In this document: one piece after another, positions 8,329-16,248 of the stretch | How positions within the stretch are numbered: position 1 is the stretch's first letter | Layout: every line of letters starts with the position of its first letter | Assembly (NCBI GenBank): GCA_002700465.1 | Contig: PADT01000011.1 | Span: 1 to 37,754 of the forward strand | DNA from: Flavobacteriaceae bacterium | GTDB taxonomy: Bacteria > Bacteroidota > Bacteroidia > Flavobacteriales > Flavobacteriaceae | Direction: 5' to 3' | Length of the DNA: 37,754 nucleotides | Notes under the pieces: model-generated | Seen by the model: only the letters and a program-made list of their open reading frames with translations | What the model was told of the DNA's origin: nothing | The model's database searches: none | Position numbers and translations under genes: made by a program

Positions 8329-9189
8329 ATGGCAAATCTTAAAGAAATTAGAATTAGAATTGGGTCTGTGTCTTCAACGATGCAGATAACTAGTGCTATG
8401 AAAATGGTTTCTGCAGCTAAATTAAAAAAAGCTCAAGATGCTATTACAGCAATGAGACCTTACTCAAACAAGCTTTCTGAACTAATGCAAAGTTTCAGTG
8501 GAGCTAGCGGCGGCGGGGGTAAATCTTACACAGAAAACCGAACACTTAAGAAAGTTTTAGCTGTAGTTATAAGCTCTAACAGAGGATTGTGTGGCGCTTT
8601 TAATGCAAACATAGCAAAGGAAGCATTGGTGTTTAAGTCAAAAGAGAAATTTAAAAACTCACAAATTGATTTTCTAACAATTGGAAAAAAAATTAATGAT
8701 ACCCTTTCCAAAACTGAAACAATAATTCAAAACGACAGTGACGTTTTTGAAGAATTAAACTATGATAACGTTGGTAAAATTGCGGATGAATTAATGAATC
8801 GTTTTATTTCCAACGATTACGATCACATAGAAATCATATACAACTCATTTAAAAATGCTGCAACTCAGATAATTAAATCCGAACAGTTTTTACCTATTCC
8901 TCTAAAAGAAAATGAAGGATCAGATAATTTAGACTATATTTTTGAACCTTCGCTTGAAAGTATTGCAAATACTTTAATTCCTAAATCTTTAAAAATTCAA
9001 TTGTTTAAAGCGATTAGAGATTCTTTTGCAAGTGAACACGGAGCAAGAATGACAGCAATGCATAAAGCTACTGATAATGCCTCTGAACTTAGAGACGAAC
9101 TTAAGCTTACTTACAACAAAGCAAGACAAGCCTCAATTACAAACGAAATATTAGAAATTGTTGGTGGAGCAGAAGCTTTAAACAACTAG
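8329..9189 (+). CDS. atpG: F-type ATP synthase subunit gamma
   Basis: This 286-residue protein is the central rotor shaft of F1. Both coiled-coil ends are recognisable: the N-terminal MANLKEIRIRIGSVSSTMQI followed by TSAMKMVSAAKLKKAQ, and the C-terminal SEHGARMTAMHKATDNA with YNKARQASITNEILEIVGGA. The middle contains the Rossmann-like domain (VVISSNRGLCGAFN). It is the last ATP synthase gene of this cluster; dut follows 24 bases later. Confidence 0.97.
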   Translation: MANLKEIRIRIGSVSSTMQITSAMKMVSAAKLKKAQDAITAMRPYSNKLSELMQSFSGASGGGGKSYTENRTLKKVLAVVISSNRGLCGAFNANIAKEALVFKSKEKFKNSQIDFLTIGKKINDTLSKTETIIQNDSDVFEELNYDNVGKIADELMNRFISNDYDHIEIIYNSFKNAATQIIKSEQFLPIPLKENEGSDNLDYIFEPSLESIANTLIPKSLKIQLFKAIRDSFASEHGARMTAMHKATDNASELRDELKLTYNKARQASITNEILEIVGGAEALNN

Positions 9190-9213
9190 AATAAGATTAC
9201 TGTTTTATCAATT

Positions 9214-9648
9214 ATGGTATTAAAAATAGTCAATAAGTCGAATAATAAACTCCCGGAATATGAAACTGAACTTTCAGCCGGAATGGACGTTAGAGCATTT
9301 ATTGAGAACCCAATAAACTTAAAACCGTTAGAGCGAACACTTGTAAAAACGGGGCTATATGTGGAATTAGAGAAAGGATTTGAAATTCAAGTTAGACCAA
9401 GAAGCGGTTTAGCTCTTAAAAAAGGAATAACTGTATTAAACTCTCCTGGGACAATTGACGCAGATTACAGAGGTGAAATAGGTATTATACTTATTAATCT
9501 TTCAAAAGAAAATTTTATTATTAATTCAGGAGACAGAATAGCTCAGCTTGTAGTCTGCAAGTATGAACAACCAATAATAAAGCTTAGTGATTCTCTAGGG
9601 GAAACCAAAAGAGGTAAAAAAGGATTTGGAAGCACAGGCGTAAATTAA
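9214..9648 (+). CDS. dut: dUTP diphosphatase
   Basis: This trimeric-type dUTPase of 144 residues hydrolyses dUTP to dUMP and pyrophosphate, keeping uracil out of DNA and feeding dTMP synthesis. All five motifs are present: AGMDVRA, RPRSGLA, the uracil-binding hairpin [21 protein letters not shown] and the C-terminal arm [10 protein letters not shown]. The length is normal. It lies between atpG and the nucleotidyltransferase gene (5 bases apart), so it may share a transcript with the cell-envelope genes downstream. Confidence 0.97.
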   Translation: MVLKIVNKSNNKLPEYETELSAGMDVRAFIENPINLKPLERTLVKTGLYVELEKGFEIQVRPRSGLALKKGITVLNSPGTIDADYRGEIGIILINLSKENFIINSGDRIAQLVVCKYEQPIIKLSDSLGETKRGKKGFGSTGVN

Positions 9649-9653
9649 ACATT

Positions 9654-10670
9654 ATGAAGCTAATAATTCCTATGGCCGGCAGAGGATCTAGATTAAGGCC
9701 TCATACTTTTACAACCGCAAAACCACTTGTTAAAATAGCTGGCAAGAGTATTTTAGCTCAATTAATAAAAGATGCTGTCAAGATGATTGATGAACCTGTT
9801 GAAGAAATGGCTTTTATAGTTGGAGACGAATCTTTTTTTGGAGATCAAATTATTCAAGAGCTAAAATTATTAGCAAAAAAGTACAATTCAATCGCTACAA
9901 TCTACAGACAGCTTAACCCTCTTGGAACTGGTCATGCAATTATGTGTGCAGAAAAATCTTTAAGCGGAAAAGCTCTAATAATTTATCCAGACACATTAAT
10001 AAAAACTAATGAGCCTTTTGATAAGGAAGCAGATGCTGTTATATGGACAAAGGAGGTTGAGAATCCTGAAGCTTATGGAGTTGTTAAATTAAATGAAAAA
10101 GGTAACGTCACTGATTTAGTGGAAAAACCTACTGAATTCGTTTCAAACCTTGCCGTTATCGGTCTTTATTATTTTAAAGAAATTTCACAACTCAAAAATC
10201 AACTTCAAAAAGTTATTGAAGAAAATTTAATGAACTCAGGTGAATATCAAATTAATGACGGGCTATTAAAGATGATGAGTAATGGAAAAACATTTAAAGT
10301 TGGGAAAGTATCAGCATGGCTAGATTGTGGAAATGTTAAAAGCTCAATTAACTCAAACAAAGAAATGCTTAATTTTCATAAAAATGATAAATTAGAATTG
10401 ATTTCAAGTAACATTAAATTAATTAATTCAAATATTATTGAGCCAGTATTTATTGGTGAAAATGTAATTATTACAAACTCAACAATAGGGCCACATGTGT
10501 CAATATATAAAGACACTAACATCTCTAATTCCAAACTAGTAAACTCTATAATCGGAGAGAATTCGGAAATACTAAATGCTGACATTAAAGGCTCTATGAT
10601 TGGTAATAATTGTAAATATAACGGCAATTATAAATCTATAAATATTGGAGATTTCAGCGAGTTGATTTAA
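9654..10670 (+). CDS. Sugar-phosphate nucleotidyltransferase
   Basis: This 338-residue protein has an N-terminal nucleotidyltransferase fold with the signature MAGRGSRLRPHTFTTAKPL, in which Gly-x-Gly-x-Arg and the later Lys bind the NTP. The product-side motif is EKPTEF. The C-terminal 100 or so residues look like a left-handed beta helix of hexapeptide turns (VFIGENVIITNSTIGPHVSI). It would join a sugar-1-phosphate to a nucleotide (dTTP or UTP) for polysaccharide or envelope precursors. It resembles glucose-1-phosphate thymidylyltransferases of the RmlA2/GlmU-like type, but the sugar cannot be fixed from sequence alone. Confidence 0.88.
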   Translation: MKLIIPMAGRGSRLRPHTFTTAKPLVKIAGKSILAQLIKDAVKMIDEPVEEMAFIVGDESFFGDQIIQELKLLAKKYNSIATIYRQLNPLGTGHAIMCAEKSLSGKALIIYPDTLIKTNEPFDKEADAVIWTKEVENPEAYGVVKLNEKGNVTDLVEKPTEFVSNLAVIGLYYFKEISQLKNQLQKVIEENLMNSGEYQINDGLLKMMSNGKTFKVGKVSAWLDCGNVKSSINSNKEMLNFHKNDKLELISSNIKLINSNIIEPVFIGENVIITNSTIGPHVSIYKDTNISNSKLVNSIIGENSEILNADIKGSMIGNNCKYNGNYKSINIGDFSELI

Positions 10671-10679
10671 CTTGCTGTA

Positions 10680-11438
10680 ATGAGAAAAATAATTTTTGTC
10701 TTTTTTCTATTTATATCTAGTTGTAATTTAACTAAGAGCTCAAGCTCAAGTGCAGCTTTAAAAAAAATACCAACAAAAATTTTAAAAGAAAAAATAGAAA
10801 ACAATAAAACTAAATTTTCTTATTTAATGTTGCGTTCACAAGCAACGATTGTCAATAACGGATCTACAAATCAATTTAATCTTTCAATTAGATTAAAAAA
10901 TCAGGAAAAAATTTTAATAAGCGGATCTCTTTTAATTCCACTATTTAAGGGATTGCTTTCTAAAAATGATTTTGCATTTTACGAAAAGCTTAACAAATCC
11001 TTTTATAACGGTAATTACGATTATATCTCAGATTTGTTAAACTTTGATTTTTCATTAAGCTCATTTCAAAATTTAATTACAGGGAAACCTATTGTTAATT
11101 TAGAAAATCAAAAATTAAAGCAAAGTTTTGAAAACAAAAACTATGTGTTAAGTTCATACGACAGAAAATCTAATCTGTATCAAATGTATTATTTTGAGCC
11201 CCTTACATTCAATTTAAAAAAACAGGTTCTCACAGATAAAAATAAAAAAAGACTAACAATCGAATATCGAGATTACAAGGTAATTGAAAATAATTTTTTG
11301 CCACAAAAAATTATAATAATCACAAAAAATAACGATAAGGAATTAAAAATAAGTCTCAATTCTAAAATCAGAAGAATTAATGAAAAAATTTCTTTTCCAT
11401 TTAAAATACCTAACGGATATAAAAAGCTTCGATTATGA
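10680..11438 (+). CDS. DUF4292 lipoprotein
   Basis: This 252-residue predicted lipoprotein has a hydrophobic N-terminus and lipobox FISSC (Cys15), followed by a serine-rich linker. The rest looks like a beta-rich LolA/LolB-type fold: repeated strands such as NQFNLSIRLKNQEKILISGS and KKRLTIEYRDYKVIENNFLP. This agrees with DUF4292, a Bacteroidota family found before an EnvC-like gene. The last 4 bases overlap the start of the envC-like gene (ATGA), a sign of coupled translation and a shared envelope role. The exact function is unknown. Confidence 0.85.
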   Translation: MRKIIFVFFLFISSCNLTKSSSSSAALKKIPTKILKEKIENNKTKFSYLMLRSQATIVNNGSTNQFNLSIRLKNQEKILISGSLLIPLFKGLLSKNDFAFYEKLNKSFYNGNYDYISDLLNFDFSLSSFQNLITGKPIVNLENQKLKQSFENKNYVLSSYDRKSNLYQMYYFEPLTFNLKKQVLTDKNKKRLTIEYRDYKVIENNFLPQKIIIITKNNDKELKISLNSKIRRINEKISFPFKIPNGYKKLRL

Positions 11439-12661
11439 ATTTTGTGAAAGCCCTGCAGTGTTCACTATTAATAGCTATCATAATAAGCTTCGATTCCTTA
11501 CACGCTCAAAAATCTACACAAAAACAATTAGAAGAAAAAAAAGCCCTTTTAAACAAGGAATTAAAAGTAATAAACGCTTTACTTTTTACTAATAAACAAA
11601 AAAAAACAGCTGTATTTAATGATGTTGAAAATTTAAATTATAAGATAGAAAGAAAGCAAGAACTAATTAAACTTACAAATCAGCAAATAAATTTGTTAAA
11701 TCTTGAGATAGATATAAATTCCGAATCTTTAGACAAACTTGAGACTGACCTTTTTGAGGTAAAGGAGGCTTATAAAGAAATGATTCTAAAATCTTTTAAA
11801 TCTAAATCAGGGAAAAACAGATTAATGTTTATTCTTTCTTCCGAAACTTTCTTTCAAGCACTAAAACGCACTCAGTACATAAAGCAATATTCAATATTTA
11901 GAAAAAATCAGGCCAAAAAAATAGAATTAATCTCTAAACAGCTTAACGAATTAAAAAAAGAACTACTTTATAAAAGAGATATAAAAACAGATTTACTAAC
12001 AAAAAACAGATCAACTCAAAAAACATTGGAGCTGGAAAAAAAAGAAGCAAATAATATAGCTTATAAACTAAGAAATCAAGAAAAAAAATACAAAAGGAAT
12101 ATTTTAGCCAAACAAAAAGAAAGTCAAAAAATAGACAAAGAAATAGACAAGTTAATTAGAGAAGCTATCGCTAGATCAAACAAAAACAAATCAATTAAAA
12201 ACTCCAAAAGCTTTACATTGACACCAGAAGCCAAAGCTTTGGCAAAAAAGTTTGAATCAAACAAAGGGAAATTGCCATGGCCGGTTTCAAGGGGGGTTGT
12301 CATTCAAAAGTTTGGAACACAGCCTCATCCTGTGGTAAAAACAGCTAAAATAAAAAGTAATGGAATTGTAATCGCAACAGAAAAATCTCAAAAAGTAAAA
12401 ACTATTTTTGAAGGCAGCGTACTTTCAGTTCTACAGTTTAGAGGAAGTAATCCAACTGTATTGATTCAGCACGGAAACTACATAACAGCATATAAAAACC
12501 TTTCCAAAGTATTTGTTAACAAAGGAGATAAGGTGAGTTCTAATCAATATATTGGCGAAGTTTTTACGAATTCTTCAACAGGAAAATCATCTATTCAGTT
12601 CAGTATATTTCAAAAAACTACCGCACTAAACCCTTTGTCATGGATTTTAAGAATGAATTAA
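11435..12661 (+). CDS. EnvC-like murein hydrolase activator (degenerate M23 domain)
   Basis: This 408-residue exported protein has a signal peptide (to about SLHAQ, residue 25), a long coiled coil (about 28-260, starting KQLEEKKALLNKELKVINAL) and a C-terminal LytM/M23-type domain from PWPVSRGVVIQKFGTQPHPV. The zinc ligands of active M23 enzymes are replaced. NGIVIAT stands where HxGxD is expected, HGNYITAYKNL has Asn for the second histidine, and IQFSIF lacks the usual His. This matches EnvC-type proteins, which activate cell-wall amidases during division rather than cut peptidoglycan. The stop is one base from the stop of ribE on the opposite strand. Confidence 0.88.
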   Translation: MNFVKALQCSLLIAIIISFDSLHAQKSTQKQLEEKKALLNKELKVINALLFTNKQKKTAVFNDVENLNYKIERKQELIKLTNQQINLLNLEIDINSESLDKLETDLFEVKEAYKEMILKSFKSKSGKNRLMFILSSETFFQALKRTQYIKQYSIFRKNQAKKIELISKQLNELKKELLYKRDIKTDLLTKNRSTQKTLELEKKEANNIAYKLRNQEKKYKRNILAKQKESQKIDKEIDKLIREAIARSNKNKSIKNSKSFTLTPEAKALAKKFESNKGKLPWPVSRGVVIQKFGTQPHPVVKTAKIKSNGIVIATEKSQKVKTIFEGSVLSVLQFRGSNPTVLIQHGNYITAYKNLSKVFVNKGDKVSSNQYIGEVFTNSSTGKSSIQFSIFQKTTALNPLSWILRMN

Positions 12662-12662
12662 A

Positions 12663-13250
12663 TTATTTATAGTTCAAAGCCATCTTGGCTAAGTACTTTC
12701 CAAGAATGTCAAATTCTAAATTAACCTCATCTCCTTTTTTTAAATTTTTAAAACTTGTGTGCTTATAAGTGAACGGAATAATAGCGACTTTAAATTGATT
12801 TGGTCTTGAGTCAATAACGGTTAAACTAACTCCGTTAACAGCAATAGACCCTTTTTCAACAGTTATGTTATTGGATTTTTGGTATTCAATTATAAATTCC
12901 CAGCTTCCATTTTTTTCTTCAACATCAATACATTTACCAATTTGGTCAACATGACCTTGAATCATGTGACCATCTAATCTATCTCCAATTTTCATAGCTC
13001 TTTCCAAATTGATGACATCGTTAATCTTCCAGCTTCTGATTGTAGTTTTGTTTATTGTTTCTTCAATGGCAGTTACCGTATATAATTTATTGTTTATTTC
13101 AACTACAGTTAAACAAATACCATTATGTGATACACTTTGATCTATTTTTAGTTCAGAAGTAATTTCACTTGACAAGGTAATGTCAAGGTTGTTTTTAGAG
13201 TTTTTAATGTCAACTATTTTAGCCAGCTGTTCAACAATTCCTGTAAACAT
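12663..13250 (-). CDS. ribE: Riboflavin synthase, alpha chain
   Basis: This 195-residue enzyme joins two molecules of 6,7-dimethyl-8-ribityllumazine to make riboflavin. The two lumazine-binding repeats are visible: MFTGIVEQLAKI at the start, SVSHNGICLTV in the first half and the parallel GSIAVNGVSLTV in the second. The length is a little below the 200-220 of many homologues but complete. It is divergent from pdxA. No FMN riboswitch is seen in the 61-base spacer. Confidence 0.96.
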   Translation of the reverse strand: MFTGIVEQLAKIVDIKNSKNNLDITLSSEITSELKIDQSVSHNGICLTVVEINNKLYTVTAIEETINKTTIRSWKINDVINLERAMKIGDRLDGHMIQGHVDQIGKCIDVEEKNGSWEFIIEYQKSNNITVEKGSIAVNGVSLTVIDSRPNQFKVAIIPFTYKHTSFKNLKKGDEVNLEFDILGKYLAKMALNYK

Positions 13251-13311
13251 GATTATTAATTTATATCTTTAAATATTTGATAAAAATAATAATAATAAAA
13301 GAACAAATTAC

Positions 13312-14367
13312 ATGAAGAATGAAACTTTGCCTATTGTAGGAATTTCTTGTGGAGATCCAAATGGAATAGGAATAGAAGTGATTTTAAAATCTTTAACAGA
13401 TAAGAGAATATTAAGTTTTTTTACCCCAGTAATATTTTGCAATAATCAATTAATCTCTAGCCAAAAAGAACACCTAAATCTTGAGCTAAATCAAATAAAA
13501 ATCAATATAAATCAAAACCCAGTTAGCGGAAAAGTTAATATAATAAATGTTTGGGAAGATGATTTTGTAACAGAATTTGGTAAGCCAACAAAGGAATCTG
13601 GAACAAAGTCTTTTTTATCTCTTCAAGAAGCCGTTAAGGCCTTAATGAATAATAAAATTGATTTATTGGTTACTGCTCCAATTAATAAAAATAATATTCA
13701 AAGTGAAAAATTTAAGTTTCCAGGTCACACGGACTATTTGGCAAAACAGCTGGGTGGAGAAAGCTTAATGTTTATGATTTCTGATGAATTGAAAATAGGC
13801 TTGATAACAGACCACGTTCCATTAAAAGAAATTAGTACGCATGTTACAAAACAGAGAATAGAACAAAAATTTTCTTTAATTAACGAATCTTTAAAAAAAG
13901 ATTTTGGAATTCAAATACCGAAAATTGCAGTTCTTTCAATTGATCCTCATGTTGGTGACGGAGGAGTAATAGGAAAGGATGATCGAGACATATTAAAGCC
14001 AGTATTATTAGAAATTGCATCAAAAAATAATCTAGTTTTTGGGCCATTTTCAAGTGATAGTTTTTTTGGTTCGGGACAATACAAAAAATATGACGCAGTT
14101 TTAGCCATTTATCACGACCAAGGCCTTATCCCTTTTAAAACCTTGTCTTTTGGCTCAGGAGTTAATTACACTGCCGGCCTAAATAAAGTAAGAACCTCTC
14201 CTGACCACGGAACAGGCTATGATATTGCAGGCAAGGGGCTTGCTGATTCAACGTCTTTTAAAAATGCAATTTTTTCTGCAATAGAAATTTTAAAATCTAG
14301 ACAGCTGTTTGAAGATTTAAACAAAAATCCATTAAACTTGTCTAATTCTAAAACAGGAAAAAAATAG
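13312..14367 (+). CDS. pdxA: 4-hydroxythreonine-4-phosphate dehydrogenase
   Basis: This 351-residue enzyme oxidises 4-phosphohydroxy-L-threonine in the DXP-dependent pyridoxal phosphate pathway. Recognisable segments are ISCGDPNGIGIE at the N-terminus, FPGHTDYLA with a metal-binding histidine, SIDPHVGDGGVIG, and the C-terminal AIYHDQGLIPFKT followed by RTSPDHGTGYDIAGKG. The length fits the family. It is divergent from ribE and 50 bases ahead of the DUF177 gene. Confidence 0.96.
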   Translation: MKNETLPIVGISCGDPNGIGIEVILKSLTDKRILSFFTPVIFCNNQLISSQKEHLNLELNQIKININQNPVSGKVNIINVWEDDFVTEFGKPTKESGTKSFLSLQEAVKALMNNKIDLLVTAPINKNNIQSEKFKFPGHTDYLAKQLGGESLMFMISDELKIGLITDHVPLKEISTHVTKQRIEQKFSLINESLKKDFGIQIPKIAVLSIDPHVGDGGVIGKDDRDILKPVLLEIASKNNLVFGPFSSDSFFGSGQYKKYDAVLAIYHDQGLIPFKTLSFGSGVNYTAGLNKVRTSPDHGTGYDIAGKGLADSTSFKNAIFSAIEILKSRQLFEDLNKNPLNLSNSKTGKK

Positions 14368-14390
14368 GCTGTTAAAATTATAATATTTCT

Positions 14391-14398
14391 TATATTCG
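14391..14398 (+). promoter_or_regulatory. Possible -7 promoter element before the DUF177-rpmF genes
   Basis: TATATTCG lies 20 bases before the ATG at 14418 and differs from the Bacteroidota TAnnTTTG element at one base. No clear TTG is found 17-23 bases upstream (GTTA at 14371 is the closest match). The position suits a promoter for the ribosomal/fatty-acid cluster, but the evidence is weak. Confidence 0.3.
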
Positions 14399-14417
14399 CA
14401 GGCTCAAACTTAGCATT

Positions 14418-14939
14418 ATGCAGTTTTTAAATCAGTTTGTAATTAGTTTTACTGGACTTAAAGAAGGAGAGCATGAGTATAAGTTCGAGTTAGAAAACGA
14501 GTTCTTTGAACATTTTGAATATAATGATTTTAATAGTTGCAAAATAGGTGCAACAGTCATTTTGAATAAAAAATCTAATTTATTAGAGTTTAATTTTTAT
14601 TCCAAAGGTAAGATTAACCTAAACTGTCATGTTTCCAACGAGCCTTTTGATTACTCTCAGGCGCATAATATGAAATTGGTTGTAAAATTTAGCTCTGAAC
14701 AGTCAGATGATAATGAAGAACTTTTGGTTTTGCCGGTTGGTCAAACACAAATAAATATTGGAAAATACTTATTTGAAATGATAGTGTTATCTTTACCTAT
14801 TAAAATTATTCATCCTGGTGTAAAAGACGGCTCTTTAGAAACAGAAACGTTAAAAAAACTAAGGGAGTATGAATCAAATGTTCTAGAGAAAAACGATAAA
14901 AGCGATCCCAGATGGGACAAATTAAAAGATTTAATATAA
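14418..14939 (+). CDS. DUF177 / YceD-family protein
   Basis: This 173-residue soluble protein belongs, by content and position, to DUF177 (YceD), which almost always lies just before rpmF. YceD homologues have been linked to 23S rRNA accumulation. Visible features are the beta-rich N-terminal half (FVISFTGLKEGEHEYKFEL), the CHVSNEPFDY region that replaces the zinc-like cysteine cluster of other lineages, and an acidic/basic C-terminal helix ending DPRWDKLKDLI, typical of the family. The rpmF ATG follows after 6 bases. Confidence 0.88.
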   Translation: MQFLNQFVISFTGLKEGEHEYKFELENEFFEHFEYNDFNSCKIGATVILNKKSNLLEFNFYSKGKINLNCHVSNEPFDYSQAHNMKLVVKFSSEQSDDNEELLVLPVGQTQINIGKYLFEMIVLSLPIKIIHPGVKDGSLETETLKKLREYESNVLEKNDKSDPRWDKLKDLI

Positions 14940-14945
14940 AATATT

Positions 14946-15143
14946 ATGGCACATCCTAAAAGAAAAATTTCCAAAACTAGAAGAGACAAAAGAAGAACAC
15001 ACTACAAAGTTTCAGATTCTCAGATAGCTACATGTAAAACTACGGGAGAAGCTCATTTATACCATAGAGCTCATTGGCATGAAGGTAAATTATACTACAG
15101 AGGTAAAGTTTTGATAGACAATACAGTAGAAGCAGAAGCTTAA
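14946..15143 (+). CDS. rpmF: 50S ribosomal protein L32
   Basis: This 65-residue, highly basic protein begins [20 protein letters not shown], the standard L32 start. It has one cysteine ([19 protein letters not shown]) instead of the four-cysteine zinc ribbon of some bacteria, so it is the zinc-independent form usual in flavobacteria. It sits between DUF177 and fabH, an arrangement that links ribosome production and fatty-acid synthesis. Confidence 0.97.
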   Translation: MAHPKRKISKTRRDKRRTHYKVSDSQIATCKTTGEAHLYHRAHWHEGKLYYRGKVLIDNTVEAEA

Positions 15144-15153
15144 TATATTTTTG

Positions 15154-15182
15154 AAAAAAATGGTGTTTTTGGCCATTTTTTT
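15154..15182 (+). terminator. Possible intrinsic terminator after rpmF
   Basis: AAAAAAATGG at 15154-15163 pairs perfectly with CCATTTTTTT at 15173-15182 around a 9-base loop. The stem begins 10 bases after the rpmF stop codon, and its T-rich arm could serve as the slippery tract. Only three G-C pairs are involved, so read-through into fabH is likely. Four further T-tract arms follow, any of which could compete for the same left arm. Confidence 0.45.
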
Positions 15183-15222
15183 ACATTTTTTTGCCATTTT
15201 TTGCCATTTTTTTGCCATTTTT
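15166..15222 (+). repeat. Phased T-tract repeat (unit about TTTTTTGCCA)
   Basis: Six T-tracts of 5-7 bases begin at 15166, 15176, 15186, 15197, 15207 and 15218, spaced 10, 10, 11, 10 and 11 bases. This is close to the 10.5-base helical repeat. The units between tracts are mostly GCCA (GGCCA, ACA, GCCA, GCCA, GCCA). DNA with T/A-tracts in phase is expected to be intrinsically curved. The array fills most of the 102-base spacer between rpmF and fabH. Confidence 0.85.
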
Positions 15223-15245
15223 GATCAAAATTCTAAATAACGAGC

Positions 15246-16238
15246 TTGAAAAAAATTAATGCTTCAATAACTGCAGTAGGGTCTTTTTTGCCGGAAAAAA
15301 TTTTGAATAATGCAGATTTAGAAAAAATCGTTGATACTAATGACGAGTGGATAACTACTCGAACCGGAATAAAAGAAAGAAGAATTTTAGATAAAGGCAT
15401 AGGAACTTCACACATGGCAATTCAAGCCGCTAACACCATAATTAAAAAGAAAAAATTAGATCCTACAGAAATTGACTTAGTCGTTGTAGCTACTATAACA
15501 CCAGATATGCACGCAACCGCAACTGCAGCGTATGTTGCTTCTGAAATAGGCGCATCTAACGCATTTGGATTTGATATTAGCGCAGCTTGTTCGGGATTCT
15601 TGTATGGTTTGTCTACTGCATCTGCATTTATTGAATCAGGCAGATATAAAAAAATTATTTTAATTGGAGCTGATAAAATGTCTTCAATAGTTGACTATTC
15701 TGATAGAAATACGTGTATTATTTTTGGGGATGGTGCTGGGGCCGTTTTATTAGAGCCTAACATTGAGGGTTACGGTGTTAAAGATGAATATTTACGTTCA
15801 AATGGGTCAAATAGAGATTTGCTTAGAATTGAAGCTGGAGGATCTCAAACACCCACAACAAAGAATACGGTAAAAGAAAAAAAACATTTTATATATCAAG
15901 ACGGTAAAAACGTCTTTAAACATGCAGTTTCAAATATGTCAGACGCTTCTGATCAAATCATGAAACGCAATAATTTAACACATTTAGATGTAAATTATTT
16001 AGTTGCACACCAAGCTAACAAAAGAATTATTGACGCTACATCTAAAAGAATGGGTATTAAGGACGAAAAGGTCTTAATGAATATTCATCGATATGGTAAT
16101 ACTACCGCAGCAACAATTCCTTTGCTTTTATTCGATTTTGAATCTAAGTTTAAAAAAGGAGATAACATTATTTTTGCCTCTTTTGGAGCAGGCTTCACTT
16201 GGGGAGCTATGTATTTAAAATGGGCCTATAACCAATAA
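15246..16238 (+). CDS. fabH: 3-oxoacyl-ACP synthase III
   Basis: This 330-residue enzyme condenses acetyl-CoA with malonyl-ACP to start fatty-acid synthesis. The triad is Cys115 (AACSGFLYGL), His255 (AHQANKR) and Asn285 (YGNTTAAT). The N-terminus ITAVGSFLPE and DTNDEWITTRTGIKERRI are typical. The start is TTG at 15246: the frame is closed by a stop at 15234-15236 and no ATG lies between it and residue 55. accB follows after 10 bases. The spacer ahead contains the phased T-tracts. Confidence 0.96.
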   Translation: MKKINASITAVGSFLPEKILNNADLEKIVDTNDEWITTRTGIKERRILDKGIGTSHMAIQAANTIIKKKKLDPTEIDLVVVATITPDMHATATAAYVASEIGASNAFGFDISAACSGFLYGLSTASAFIESGRYKKIILIGADKMSSIVDYSDRNTCIIFGDGAGAVLLEPNIEGYGVKDEYLRSNGSNRDLLRIEAGGSQTPTTKNTVKEKKHFIYQDGKNVFKHAVSNMSDASDQIMKRNNLTHLDVNYLVAHQANKRIIDATSKRMGIKDEKVLMNIHRYGNTTAATIPLLLFDFESKFKKGDNIIFASFGAGFTWGAMYLKWAYNQ

Positions 16239-16248
16239 TTATTTTATT

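Noticed and set aside
11380-11592. 70-codon plus-strand ORF across the DUF4292 / EnvC-like junction
   Set aside because: It lies in another frame over two well-supported overlapping genes and has no family features.
13285-13302. AAT/ATA microsatellite before pdxA
   Set aside because: Only about four short units, expected in A/T-rich DNA, with no match to a regulatory pattern.
13251-13311. FMN riboswitch before ribE
   Set aside because: The spacer is only 61 bases of A/T-rich sequence and lacks any of the conserved FMN-aptamer segments.
15154-15230. CRISPR-like array in the rpmF-fabH spacer
   Set aside because: The repeat unit is about 10 bases with no spacers; it is a simple phased T-tract array.
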